Of a DNA stretch of 22,125 bases, positions 1 to 7,826 are shown one piece after another. Position numbers and translations under genes: made by a program. Location of the stretch: NCBI GenBank assembly GCA_041476545.1, contig JBGOTP010000036.1:1-22125 (forward strand), read 5' to 3'. How positions within the stretch are numbered: position 1 is the stretch's first letter; every line of letters begins with the position of its first letter. The DNA comes from JBGOTP01 sp041476545. GTDB lineage: Bacteria; Acidobacteriota; Vicinamibacteria; Vicinamibacterales; CAVVIG01. The notes beneath the pieces were generated by a model. That model did not search any database, had not been told where the DNA came from, and saw only the letters and a program-made list of their open reading frames with translations.

Positions 1-498
1 GCCGTACTCGATGCGCGGCGCGCCATCGCGTGGCTGGCCGCGGAAGGGTACGACCGCATCGGCATCCTCGGGACAAGTCTTGGTTCGTGCCTGGCACTGC
101 TCACGACGGCGCACGAGCCGTTGATCAACGCGCAGGCCCTCAATCACATCTCGCCGCACTTTGCCGACGTCATCTGGCGCGGCATCTCGACGCGCCACGT
201 GCGGGAAGGACTGGACGGACACATCGAACTCGATCTCCTGCGCGAGTTGTGGAAGCCGATTAGCCCGCGGTGGTACCTGGAGCGGATCCGCGATCGACAG
301 ACGCTGCTGGTCTACGCGCGCTACGACCTGACATTCCCGCTGGATCTGTCGGAGGATCTCGTTCGTGAGTTTCGAGAGCGCGGGATCCCGCACGAAGTGG
401 CGGTACTGCGATGCGGACACTACAGCATCGGCAAGACGCCCTACAAGTTCCTGGACGGCTGGATCCTGACGCGGTTCCTGAGGCGCGCCCTACGGTAA
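1..498 (+). CDS. Alpha/beta hydrolase, 3' part (5' end outside window)
   Basis: The frame is open from base 1, so the N-terminus is missing and 165 residues are visible. They hold the catalytic half of an alpha/beta hydrolase. A strand-turn-helix nucleophile elbow G-T-S-L-G lies at visible residues 24-28, with S26 the presumed nucleophile. A likely acid is D109 in YARYDL, and a likely catalytic histidine is H140 in RCGHYS. The overall pattern resembles ABHD18-like (DUF2048-type) hydrolases, but that subfamily assignment is from memory. The substrate cannot be told. No signal peptide can be judged because the start is missing. The gene ends at TAA 496-498 and faces the VOC gene across a repeat that can form a hairpin. 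A TTG at 121 is only an internal codon: the same frame continues upstream and contains the nucleophile elbow. Confidence 0.8.
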   Translation, partial: AVLDARRAIAWLAAEGYDRIGILGTSLGSCLALLTTAHEPLINAQALNHISPHFADVIWRGISTRHVREGLDGHIELDLLRELWKPISPRWYLERIRDRQTLLVYARYDLTFPLDLSEDLVREFRERGIPHEVAVLRCGHYSIGKTPYKFLDGWILTRFLRRALR

Positions 499-643
499 GG
501 AGCTAACAGAGGGGCCGGAGAGAACGGACAAACACGGAGGAACGGAGCAACGGAGAAAACCAATTTACTACTCCGTTTCTTCGTTTCTTCGTTTCTCCGT
601 TGTGAAACCGTTGTCTCCGTACTCTCCGTTTCCTCTATCGGCC
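499..643. terminator. Hairpin-forming ACGGAG/CTCCGT element between convergent genes
   Basis: The gap is filled by direct copies of a CGGAG-type word on the left and inverted CTCCGTTT-type words on the right. An 11-bp perfect inverted repeat (CAACGGAGAAA at 548-558, TTTCTCCGTTG at 592-602) could form a stem with a 33-nt loop. The block ends with TGTGAAACCGTTG (601-613). This word recurs at 19236-19248 in the gap between another convergent pair. A role as bidirectional terminator is inferred from position and symmetry. Confidence 0.5.
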
Positions 644-1675
644 TTACTTCACCTCGACGAGTTCGATCGCGATGCGATCGGGCCCCTCGATCATCGCGGC
701 TCGCGTGTTACCCCACGGATGAATCTCCTCGAGGAACTTCACGCCCTCGCCTTTGAGGCGAGTCACCGTTGCCGTGAGATCCGCCATGCTCACCGCCCAG
801 TGATCCACGATCTTGCCACGCGTGCTGACGAGTCCGCCACCGGGCCACGGCCGGATGGAAATGGAAATGTCGTCGAACGACACGCCGCCCGCCGGATCGC
901 GCACGAAACCGGTCTTCGCGAACGACGGCCAGGTTGGTGGTGCGTACGTCTTCGTATGGCAGTCTCCCGCCGGCACGGCTGCCGCGCCACCGCGTCCCGC
1001 AGGGCGAGTGGCGCCAAGGTGCGTGACGTACCACTGCATCGCGCACTCCGGGTGTTCGTGGTACATGTGCACGTGATTGAATCGTTCCGTCGTGCCCGCC
1101 TGCGCGTTCTCGATCATGGAGCCATCGGGACCTCGCAGGTATCCGAAGCCGCCCTCGCGTGTCGGCTGGGTACCCTTCGCGCGCATCTCGAGAATCTGCT
1201 CCTGCGTCGGCAGGCCGGGGAGCGTGTCGCTCGACATGTCCACGAGCTTGCCGTCGGCGGCGTCCCACATCTGGGCGATCGTCAACCCCATCGCACGGAA
1301 CTTCTCGTCGTACTGACGCGAGTTCGGCGTGTTCCAGCCGAAGTGCCAGACCGATGTCTGTGGGCCGGTCAGTTCATTTTGAGGCGGCGTCGCCACCTTC
1401 GTGAAGAGCAGGTAGATGTTGCCGGTCTTCACGGCTTCGAAGCCATTGAAGGTGGTCCTCGTGGCCGACAGCGCAAACGGCTTCGGATAGTAATCGGCCG
1501 CCGCCACCGGGTTCATCGAGTTGAGGTGCACGTGATGAAACCGCAGCTTCTCAATGCTCCCCGAGGCAGTCGGCGCTGCCTGGTTCTGCGCATGGACCGG
1601 CCGATACGTCGCAACGCCCACGCCTGCCAGAATGAGTACGCCCACGAACAATGCGAAGCGAAGCATCACTTTCAT
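644..1675 (-). CDS. Secreted protein with two VOC (glyoxalase-fold) modules
   Basis: This is a 343-aa protein of the vicinal-oxygen-chelate superfamily (glyoxalase and extradiol-dioxygenase fold). The start at ATG 1675 is chosen because it gives a hydrophobic signal segment (about residues 5-23, ending near HAQ) and has GGAG 7 nt upstream. The open frame extends to 1882, but that extension would overlap the coiled-coil gene. Two similar modules are visible: about residues 44-190 (FHHVHLN, H47/H48/H50) and 198-343 (FNHVHMYH, H201/H203; DHWAVS, H292; C-terminal IELVEV, E338). The second set fits the usual His/His/Glu metal-site spacing of the fold. The signal peptide points to an extracytoplasmic site. 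The substrate is unknown. It lies 58 nt downstream of the coiled-coil gene and may be co-transcribed with it. Confidence 0.8.
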   Translation of the reverse strand: MKVMLRFALFVGVLILAGVGVATYRPVHAQNQAAPTASGSIEKLRFHHVHLNSMNPVAAADYYPKPFALSATRTTFNGFEAVKTGNIYLLFTKVATPPQNELTGPQTSVWHFGWNTPNSRQYDEKFRAMGLTIAQMWDAADGKLVDMSSDTLPGLPTQEQILEMRAKGTQPTREGGFGYLRGPDGSMIENAQAGTTERFNHVHMYHEHPECAMQWYVTHLGATRPAGRGGAAAVPAGDCHTKTYAPPTWPSFAKTGFVRDPAGGVSFDDISISIRPWPGGGLVSTRGKIVDHWAVSMADLTATVTRLKGEGVKFLEEIHPWGNTRAAMIEGPDRIAIELVEVK

Positions 1676-1733
1676 CCGTGCACTCCAATAGAAATTGAAC
1701 AAGCCCTCCAAACCGGGCGCCGCACATGATACG

Positions 1734-2228
1734 TCACTTACGCCTGCGTCGGGGCTCCCCGCGCCGGATGTTCCGCCCTTCCTGCAGCAGGCCAATCCTG
1801 GCGATGATGTCCTCGTGGAGCACGCGCATCTGGGCCCGCGTCTCCTCGTCGCCGGCCCGAATTTCCGCACGAACCTGTGCAAACTCGGTCCTCATCTCTT
1901 CTCGGACTGCCACGAACCCCGTCTTCATCTCCTGCCGAACGGCAGCAAACTCACTCCGAGTCTCATCTTTGAATTGCACAAACTCCGTACGGAAGTCGGT
2001 GAGATCGGTCCGCAACTCGTTCACGTCGGTCCGCAACTCGTTCACGTCGGTCCGCAACTCGTTCACGTCGGTCCGCAACTCGTTCACATCCGCCCGCAGT
2101 TCGGTCATGTCCGTCCGCAGATGGGCCACATCCGTCCGCAAGATGGCCACCTGTTTTGACAATCCGCCTGGTCCTTCCACGGTTTTCTCCAGCAATTCGA
2201 TGCGCTTCGCGAGATTCTCGGTCGGCAT
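1734..2228 (-). CDS. Coiled-coil protein with ELRTDVN heptad repeats
   Basis: This is a 164-aa protein that is almost entirely predicted coiled coil. It starts MPTENLAKRIELLEKTVEG, followed by about eight 7-residue units of the form LRTDVNE (residues about 30-80), then a charged helix rich in R, E and F/V. It ends with a basic tail, RRGEPRRRRK. There is no signal peptide and no convincing membrane span, so it is probably a cytoplasmic scaffold or oligomerisation protein; its function is unknown. The start at ATG 2228 has AAGGAG 13 nt upstream (2242-2247), a long spacing, so the start is likely but not certain. The repeats are nearly identical at DNA level (21-bp units), so length may vary between strains. 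The same frame stays open far upstream on this strand, antisense to the permease; I treat that part as spurious. Confidence 0.7.
   Translation of the reverse strand: MPTENLAKRIELLEKTVEGPGGLSKQVAILRTDVAHLRTDMTELRADVNELRTDVNELRTDVNELRTDVNELRTDLTDFRTEFVQFKDETRSEFAAVRQEMKTGFVAVREEMRTEFAQVRAEIRAGDEETRAQMRVLHEDIIARIGLLQEGRNIRRGEPRRRRK
1990..2157 (-). repeat. 21-bp coding minisatellite (one coiled-coil heptad per unit)
   Basis: About eight 21-bp units run from 1990 to 2157. The first three perfect units are 2011-2031, 2032-2052 and 2053-2073. A unit with three changes follows at 2074-2094, and diverged units lie on both sides. Because 21 bp encodes exactly seven residues, adding or losing a unit keeps the frame and the heptad register. 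Confidence 0.9.
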
Positions 2229-2447
2229 GGCTTTACCATCGCTCCTTCTGGACGCTCCTTGCACGCCTTGCGCGGCGTGCCGGCGTCCGCCGGAAGCTCT
2301 GCCAATGTTGTGCCGACGTTCCGCTCGCCGACGACGACGGTAGCATCGTCTGCGAATCGTCGCAACCGGGATGCGGCAACGTGATTTGGCAACGAACCTT
2401 GTCCCAACCGGCACCATGTCTCTGATGTAAAGTTGGCTCCAGAATTG

Positions 2448-4928
2448 ATGCAGGATCTGCGCCTCGCCGTCCGTGCGCTGCGTGCGACGCCGATCGTCAC
2501 GGCTGTCGAGGTACTGTCGCTCGCGCTTGGCATCGGCGCCAACACGGCCATCTTCTCGCTCGTCAACAGCCTGCTGATTCGCGAGTTGCCCGTCGTAGAA
2601 CCGGCGCGTCTGGTAGCCGTCGCCGGGGGGCCCTCGATCAGCTACCGGCCGCCGCTGAGCTACGCGACCTTCGATCAAATCCGTCGGCATGGCTCGGCGT
2701 TCGATGGCGCCCTCGCGTACAGCGCCGGAAAGTCGCTGCTGACGATCGGCGGCGACACTCGGAGCGCGGACCGTTTGTTCGTGAGCGGCGATTTCTTCAC
2801 GACCCTCGGCGTCCCGGCTCTCTTCGGCAGAACGCTGGCACCCACAGACGACGTACCAGGTGGTGGACCGGGCGGCCCCACCGCCGTGATCAGCTACAAC
2901 CTCTGGCAAGAGCGAATGGGCGGATCGGCCGCAGTCATCGGCTCGTCGGTGACTGTCGAGCGCGTGCCGGTGACGATTGTCGGCATCACGCCGCCACGTT
3001 TCTTCGGCGTGGAGGTCGGTCGCACATTCGATGTCGCGCTGCCGGTCACGACAGAGCCTTTGATTCTGCCCAGCATTCCGTTCGACGACGACGTTCCGTG
3101 GCTCAACGTCATCCTCCGATTGAAGCCGGGGCTGTCGTTCGACGCTGCCGCCACCGCGTTGCGCGGCGTCCAGCCGCAGATTCGAGCAGGTGCCCTGCCG
3201 AAGACGTCCGCCGCCGCGGATTTTCTCAAAGAGCCGTTCACGATCGAGCCGATGAGCAGGGGCACATCGGCGCTTCGTCAGCGTTTTGCGCGCCCCCTCG
3301 AGGTGATCTTCGTCGTGGTGACGCTGGTGCTGCTCGTTGCCTGCGCGAACATTGCGAACGTGATGCTGGCCCGAGGTGCCCGGCGTCGTCACGAATTGAG
3401 TGTCCGGCTCGCCCTGGGTGCTTCCCGCTGGCGACTCGCACGCCAGTTTCTTGTTGAGAGCCTTGTGGTGGCAGCAGCTGGCACGGTTCTCGGCTTGCTC
3501 TTTGCCGCATGGGCAAGCCGCGCGCTTGTGGCACGCGCGGCAACCGCGGCCTCGCCCGCCGCTCTGGACCTCTCGCTGGACTTTCGCGTGTTGACCTTTA
3601 CCGTTGTCTCGATGGTGTTGGCCGCCGTGCTGTTCGGCGTCGCGCCGGCAGTACGGGCCACTCAAGTGGCGCCAATCGATGCCTTGAAGGATCGCAACTC
3701 CGCCGGTGGCAGGACCAGTGGCGGCCCAGGCCGCGCGGGAAACGGCGTCGTCGTCGCTCAAGTCGCGCTCTCGCTAACGCTCGTGGTTGCCGCGGGTCTG
3801 TTTCTTCAGACCTTCCAGCGCCTAACGCAGGTGTCACTCGGATTCGATCGCGATCGGACCATCGTCGCGACCGTCACCGCGTCAACAGTGCCTGCGGCAG
3901 AGCGAAACGTCTTCTACCATCGACTCGTTTCTGCAGCTGCGGCCGTGCCAGGCGTTGCGCACGCCGGCGGATCGCTCAATCCGCCCCTCATCGGCTTCCT
4001 CGCTGGGGATTTCGTCATCTCCACGCCGGGGATGCTGCCGGAACCAGGCGCGGAAACCATTTCGCAGTCCGATTTGATCACGCCGGGGTGGCTCGCGGCC
4101 TATGGCACTTCGATCCGGGCGGGTCGAGATATCGATGATCACGATCGGGTGTCGACCCAGCCGGTCATACTAGTCAACGAGGCGTTCGTCCGGCGCTTCT
4201 TTCCAGAACGGAATCCGGTCGGCACAACGCTCGACGTCACGGCCCGTCTCCCTCCGAATGGAGACTTCCCCTTGGGCCCGAAGATGATCGTCGGCGTTGT
4301 CCAGAACGCCGTGTACCGCTCGGTCCGTGGACCGGCACGGCCGACGCTGTACTTCCCAATGGCCCAGCGTGAGGGATCGATTCTGAATTCCAATTTCTAC
4401 ATCGCCGTGCGTCCGTCCACGGGCCCGGCAGCGTCATTGACACGTGCCGTGGCGTCCGCGCTGACTGCCGTCAATCGCGACCTCACGATTACGATCCGTC
4501 CGCTCGCGGCGCAGGTCGACGAAGCCCTCGCACAGGATCGCCTTGTGGCGTGGTTGTCGGGATTTTTTGGCGCGCTGACGCTCCTGTTGGCTGGTCTCGG
4601 ACTGTACGGAGTTACGTCGAATGCCATCGCCAGCCGGCGCGGCGAAATCGGTATCCGCCTGGCGCTCGGCGCTAAGCCAGCCGGCGTGGTCCGGCTTGTG
4701 CTCTCACGCGTTCTCGTCCTTGTTGGCCTGGGCGTAGTCGCCGGAGGGAGCGTCTGCGTCGTGGCGTTGCCGTTGGTCGCGAGTCTGCTCTACGGCCTCG
4801 ATCCCTTTGACCCCTGGACCCTTGCCGGCTCGGCGATCGTGCTCGTCGCGGTCGGCGCACTTGCCGGCTGGCTGCCCGCGTATCACGCGTCACGAATCGA
4901 TCCCGCCGAAGTGCTCAGAAGCAGCTGA
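2448..4928 (+). CDS. ADOP family permease (MacB/FtsX-like, duplicated)
   Basis: This is an 826-aa inner-membrane protein of the acidobacterial duplicated orphan permease family. The start at ATG 2448 is chosen because the family usually begins M-x-D-L-R; an in-frame TTG at 2433 is less likely. It opens with MQDLRLAVRALRATP and the hallmark LSLALGIGANTAIFS (first membrane span about residues 17-42). A large periplasmic MacB-type domain (about 45-275) follows, then three spans with VACANIANVMLARGA-type FtsX signatures (about 285-405). The layout then repeats: a span near 430-455, a second periplasmic domain (about 460-685), and three terminal spans including GEIGIRLALGA. Two FtsX units in one chain are the normal family length. 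MacB-type permeases need an ATPase; none is encoded here, which fits the 'orphan' label. The cargo is unknown. The gene converges on the CBM9-like gene. Confidence 0.93.
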   Translation: MQDLRLAVRALRATPIVTAVEVLSLALGIGANTAIFSLVNSLLIRELPVVEPARLVAVAGGPSISYRPPLSYATFDQIRRHGSAFDGALAYSAGKSLLTIGGDTRSADRLFVSGDFFTTLGVPALFGRTLAPTDDVPGGGPGGPTAVISYNLWQERMGGSAAVIGSSVTVERVPVTIVGITPPRFFGVEVGRTFDVALPVTTEPLILPSIPFDDDVPWLNVILRLKPGLSFDAAATALRGVQPQIRAGALPKTSAAADFLKEPFTIEPMSRGTSALRQRFARPLEVIFVVVTLVLLVACANIANVMLARGARRRHELSVRLALGASRWRLARQFLVESLVVAAAGTVLGLLFAAWASRALVARAATAASPAALDLSLDFRVLTFTVVSMVLAAVLFGVAPAVRATQVAPIDALKDRNSAGGRTSGGPGRAGNGVVVAQVALSLTLVVAAGLFLQTFQRLTQVSLGFDRDRTIVATVTASTVPAAERNVFYHRLVSAAAAVPGVAHAGGSLNPPLIGFLAGDFVISTPGMLPEPGAETISQSDLITPGWLAAYGTSIRAGRDIDDHDRVSTQPVILVNEAFVRRFFPERNPVGTTLDVTARLPPNGDFPLGPKMIVGVVQNAVYRSVRGPARPTLYFPMAQREGSILNSNFYIAVRPSTGPAASLTRAVASALTAVNRDLTITIRPLAAQVDEALAQDRLVAWLSGFFGALTLLLAGLGLYGVTSNAIASRRGEIGIRLALGAKPAGVVRLVLSRVLVLVGLGVVAGGSVCVVALPLVASLLYGLDPFDPWTLAGSAIVLVAVGALAGWLPAYHASRIDPAEVLRSS

Positions 4929-4968
4929 TTCCACGGACCAGAGACTCCGAACAACGACCAAGGACTCC

Positions 4969-4995
4969 GGCAGGGCTGAAGGCCTGCCCTACGAC
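4969..4995. repeat. REP-like hairpin between convergent genes
   Basis: GGCAGG (4969-4974) and CCTGCC (4983-4988) form a 6-bp stem around GCTGAAGG, followed by CTACGA. A related word (GCTGAAG-CCCTGC-ACTACGA) occurs at 10072-10093 over the vapC stop codon. It lies in the 78-nt gap between the convergent ADOP and CBM9-like genes and could act as a terminator; that role is inferred. Confidence 0.5.
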
Positions 4996-5006
4996 CATAG
5001 ACGCTG

Positions 5007-5873
5007 CTACGTCGACCGAGCCGCCAGCTGAATCGTGGTCCAGACATCGAGCCGCTTCACTGCCTCCGGACGAGTCTCTCCACCGCGGCCCGATCGCCCG
5101 CCTCCGCCACCCCCACCACCAATGCCGCCACGTCCGCCCCCACCACCGAAGCCACCCCCGCCACCACGACCACCGCCACCAGACCCTCCACGCCCGCCTC
5201 CACCGCCGCGTTCTTCCGGCGGGGCGTACTCGGGACGCTCGATTTTCGGGGTCTCGAATCCAAGCCCGATCTTGCGACCCGGCGCGGTACCAACTCCGTA
5301 GGATTCAGCCGACGTCTTCGCGAGCGGGACCTTCAGTTCATACACGAACGTCCCCTCGCGCGACCCGGCCGCAACCTCAATGCCGGAATCGGATGTCCGC
5401 TCGATGCGCCGGCGATCATCCTTCTTCGGGCCGAGTAGCTCGAAGTACGTGAGGGCCGGCGCCGGGATGTCCGCCGGCGGCTCGTCGAATCCTCCTCGGC
5501 CGCCAGGTCCACCACCCGGGAATCCGCGACTGCCTGGAAAGAAACCGCCGGGAAGGCGGATGCCGAAGGTCCGCTTCTTCCCGCCCGTCGCGTCCAGCCA
5601 GACGATCACGCCCTCCGTGGCAAATTGACGACGACGCTGCTGGTCGCTCGTGATGATGGTGAGGTAGAGGAACCGATCATCATTGACCGCGCCGACGCTG
5701 CCGGCATCGTTGACAGAGACGGTCTCCTGCCATTCATCGTTGACGCCGTCGACTCGAATGTCGTGATCGCGCCAGCGACTCGCGATGGAATCAGCGGCCC
5801 GCACGCCGACTGTGCAGACCGCTATCAGCGGCACGACGACCCACATCCGCACGCTCATCCATTTGCCGTTCAT
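5007..5873 (-). CDS. Secreted CBM9/DOMON-like protein with polyglycine region
   Basis: This is a 288-aa exported protein. ATG 5873 is supported by AGGAG 7 nt upstream (5881-5885). A signal peptide spans about residues 1-27, ending VGVRAAD. Residues 35-210 resemble the carbohydrate-binding family 9 / DOMON-like beta-sandwich: an early IRVDGVNDEWQE, then NDDRFLYLTI, VIVWLDATGGKK and FVYELKVPLA. Such domains bind sugars or cofactors or act as surface lectin-like units; the ligand here is unknown. Two glycine-rich parts are unusual: a short loop at 109-129 (GFFPGSRGFPGGGPGG-type) and a long Gly/Arg run at about 223-265. The chain then closes with a final strand, RLDVWTTIQLAA. The long run therefore lies inside a loop before the last strand and is not a true tail. 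Confidence 0.75.
   Translation of the reverse strand: MNGKWMSVRMWVVVPLIAVCTVGVRAADSIASRWRDHDIRVDGVNDEWQETVSVNDAGSVGAVNDDRFLYLTIITSDQQRRRQFATEGVIVWLDATGGKKRTFGIRLPGGFFPGSRGFPGGGPGGRGGFDEPPADIPAPALTYFELLGPKKDDRRRIERTSDSGIEVAAGSREGTFVYELKVPLAKTSAESYGVGTAPGRKIGLGFETPKIERPEYAPPEERGGGGGRGGSGGGGRGGGGGFGGGGGRGGIGGGGGGGGRSGRGGETRPEAVKRLDVWTTIQLAARST
5079..5207 (-). repeat. Low-complexity GGN codon run (polyglycine)
   Basis: A run of GGN codons with scattered CGN codons encodes residues 223-265 of the CBM9-like protein. The other strand reads as a proline-rich open frame, which is a shadow. Runs like this are prone to replication slippage and assembly error. Confidence 0.85.
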
Positions 5874-5994
5874 ATCTCGTCTCCTGCAGGTACTGACTCA
5901 ACGTTCGCACGATCGATCAGTGACATGTCGTGAAAAAACCGTGTCAGGACGCCGCGGAAGGCGGAGGGGGCGGATAGGAGCAGGCGCGGTTCTG

Positions 5995-6207
5995 CTAGAG
6001 GTAGCGCAGCAGGCCGCGCAGGGCCTCGAAGATGACTCGCGCGAGATCCTGCACGAACGGCGAGACGTCTCCGTCGTTCACGGCGTTGGCGATGGTCACC
6101 GGGTTGGTGAGAAACAGCCAGACGGTGGCGCCGGCCACGACCGTGCCCACCGTGACCAGCGCGCCAAACACCGAGAAACCGATGTGTCGCAGGCGAACGG
6201 TTTTCAT
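5995..6207 (-). CDS. Small single-span membrane protein, unknown function
   Basis: This is a 70-aa protein starting at ATG 6207 (MKTVRLRHIGFSVFGAL). It has a short basic N-terminus, one hydrophobic span at about residues 9-34, and a C-terminal amphipathic stretch rich in V, A, L, F and R that ends RGLLRYL. The frame is also open upstream to a GTG at 6273, but that extension (MVYPCKREPPP) is charged and overlaps the region of the neighbouring promoter, so the shorter form is preferred. No clear ribosome binding site precedes ATG 6207. I do not recognise a family. It lies upstream of and divergent from the M28 peptidase gene. Confidence 0.5.
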   Translation of the reverse strand: MKTVRLRHIGFSVFGALVTVGTVVAGATVWLFLTNPVTIANAVNDGDVSPFVQDLARVIFEALRGLLRYL

Positions 6208-6278
6208 GTGGGAGATGGCGATCGTATCAGAGTCTTTCCAGGGCGGCGGCTCACGCTTGCATGGATAGACCACGACCC

Positions 6279-6341
6279 TTGAATGCCGCCCCCGTCGCGG
6301 CGATAATCCCCGCAGTCGTCCGCCATACGCAACAAAGGAGG
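6279..6341 (+). promoter_or_regulatory. Sigma70-type promoter and strong Shine-Dalgarno for the M28 unit
   Basis: TTGAAT (6279-6284) and GATAAT (6302-6307) are separated by 17 bp, a good housekeeping promoter. AAAGGAGG (6334-6341) lies 5 nt before GTG 6347 and decides that unusual start codon. The leader would be about 33 nt. Confidence 0.6.
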
Positions 6342-6346
6342 CCGCC

Positions 6347-7816
6347 GTGCGCCAGGTCGCTCGCCTCGTCAGCGTCGTTACGGGGGTCGTCGTTCTTGCC
6401 GCTGTCGGTGGACTATCCGGACGGGCCCAGACGCCTCAGGCGGCTGGTCGTCAGACGCCCCGGCTGCCCGTCCGGTCGTCCGAGGTCGGGTGGAAACTGG
6501 CGCCGGCCGACGAGAAATACGCGTCGATCGACGGCACGCACCTCAAGGAATACGTCAAGGAGCTGACCGCGATGTCGCGGCGCTACCGCGACCAGGGCCA
6601 TCAGTTCTGGGGCCGCATCACCGGCACAGAGGCCGACGCCGAGAACGCGCGCTGGCTGATGGACAGGTTCCGGCAGATCGGCCTCACCGACGTGCACGAA
6701 CAGCCCTTCGATCTTCCGCCGCAGTGGATGCCGCAGTCGTGGTCGGTGAAAGCGAGCGGCGGCGGCAAATCGCTTGATGTCGCCACGGCACAACCGACCT
6801 ACCTCAGCGAGGGCACGCCGCCGGCCGGACTCGATCTGGACGTGGTCTGGGCGGGTCTCGGAAGCGACGCCGATCTGGGGCTGGCGCCGGACGTCAAAGG
6901 CAAGGCCGTCTTCTTCTACAGCACCGACCTGTCGTCGCGTCATCGGCCGATCTCGGACAACGCGATCGAGCGGATCGAAAAGCGCGGAGCCGCCGCCATC
7001 TTCGTGGTGCTCGGGATCCCGGGCAATCTGCGCACGCAGTTCTATCCAGTGGGCACGGGCGTACCGACCTTCTCGGTGGGACAGCGGGATGGGCTGGCCA
7101 TGCGGGATCTGATTGCCGGCGCGAAGGGGCAAGCGCGCGTGAACGTCCGCCTGAACGTGCAGCGTGTGCCGAACCTCAAATCTGGAACCGTGTGGGCGAC
7201 GCTCCCCGGCACGACCGACGAAACCATCATCGTCGTCGCGCACCGCGACGGATGGTTCGAGGCCGCAAACGACAACGCGGCAGGCGTCGCCACGGCCGTG
7301 GGTCTGGCGGAGTATTTCGCGAAGGTGCCGAGAGCCGAGCGCCGGCGAACGATCATCTTCCTTGGAACGACCGGGCACCACGACAACGGTGCCGAGAGCG
7401 GCACGTGGCTCGCCGAGCATCCGGAGACTTTCGCGAAAGCGGCGCTGCTGCTGAACGCCGAGCACACGGGCGCGGTGGGCACGAGTCACAGCTCGCCGCA
7501 GAACTCGAACGGCGCTGGCCCGCTCACGTGGTACGCGGGCGGCGATCGCCTTGCCACGATCGCGATGGCCGCGCTCGACGCCTTCGGCGTCGCGACCTAC
7601 CCGCAGATGTCGGCCCGGCCGGCGGGAGAGATCGGCCGCTACTTCCAGCTCGCGCCGGCTGTTCAGTTCATGAGCAGCGGGTTCGTCTGGCACTCCGATC
7701 AGGAAAACGACAGCACGATTTCCGCGGCAGGGCTGGCGGCGGTGACCCGCGCGTACGCGAAGATCATGGCCGACACGAACAGAGTAGATCTCAAGGATCT
7801 CCGGACCGCGCAGTAA
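6347..7816 (+). CDS. Secreted M28-family peptidase-like protein with altered metal site
   Basis: This is a 489-aa exported protein with GTG start 6347, fixed by AAAGGAGG 5 nt upstream. The signal peptide spans about residues 1-27 (to GRAQ). Residues about 140-270 look like a PA (protease-associated) insert. The M28 core follows: HRDGW (H299, D301), NDNAAG (D309, the usual bridging aspartate), TTGHHDNGAESG (341-352), LLNAEHTGA (E372) and a final WHSDQENDS (H449). In aminopeptidases of this family the middle motif carries Glu-Glu (base and zinc ligand) and the next ligand is usually Asp. Here the Glu-Glu position reads His-His and the Asp position reads Glu. The fold is clear, but the metal chemistry may differ or activity may be lost. 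The PQQ-like gene follows after 10 nt, so the two are probably co-transcribed. Confidence 0.85.
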   Translation: MRQVARLVSVVTGVVVLAAVGGLSGRAQTPQAAGRQTPRLPVRSSEVGWKLAPADEKYASIDGTHLKEYVKELTAMSRRYRDQGHQFWGRITGTEADAENARWLMDRFRQIGLTDVHEQPFDLPPQWMPQSWSVKASGGGKSLDVATAQPTYLSEGTPPAGLDLDVVWAGLGSDADLGLAPDVKGKAVFFYSTDLSSRHRPISDNAIERIEKRGAAAIFVVLGIPGNLRTQFYPVGTGVPTFSVGQRDGLAMRDLIAGAKGQARVNVRLNVQRVPNLKSGTVWATLPGTTDETIIVVAHRDGWFEAANDNAAGVATAVGLAEYFAKVPRAERRRTIIFLGTTGHHDNGAESGTWLAEHPETFAKAALLLNAEHTGAVGTSHSSPQNSNGAGPLTWYAGGDRLATIAMAALDAFGVATYPQMSARPAGEIGRYFQLAPAVQFMSSGFVWHSDQENDSTISAAGLAAVTRAYAKIMADTNRVDLKDLRTAQ

Positions 7817-7826
7817 CGGGGCACAA

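Noticed and set aside
602..1729. 375-codon plus-strand ORF
   Set aside because: It is antisense to the double-VOC gene and has no signal or domain.
1676..1882. N-terminal extension of the VOC protein
   Set aside because: It would overlap the coiled-coil gene and remove the signal peptide from the N-terminus. ATG 1675 has a ribosome binding site.
1990..2157. Possible CRISPR array (regular 21-bp repeats)
   Set aside because: The units are contiguous without spacers, stay in one coding frame and encode coiled-coil heptads. No cas genes are present.
2229..2447. Promoter for the ADOP gene
   Set aside because: TTGGCA (2386-2391) and TTGTCC (2399-2404) lack a credible -10 box at proper spacing, so none is annotated.
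1734..3761. Very long minus-strand open frame (675 codons)
   Set aside because: Only its 3' end (1734-2228) is a real gene. The rest is antisense to the ADOP permease, has low-complexity charged translation, and carries no motif.
5035..5301. Proline-rich plus-strand ORF
   Set aside because: It is the shadow of the polyglycine codons of the CBM9-like gene.
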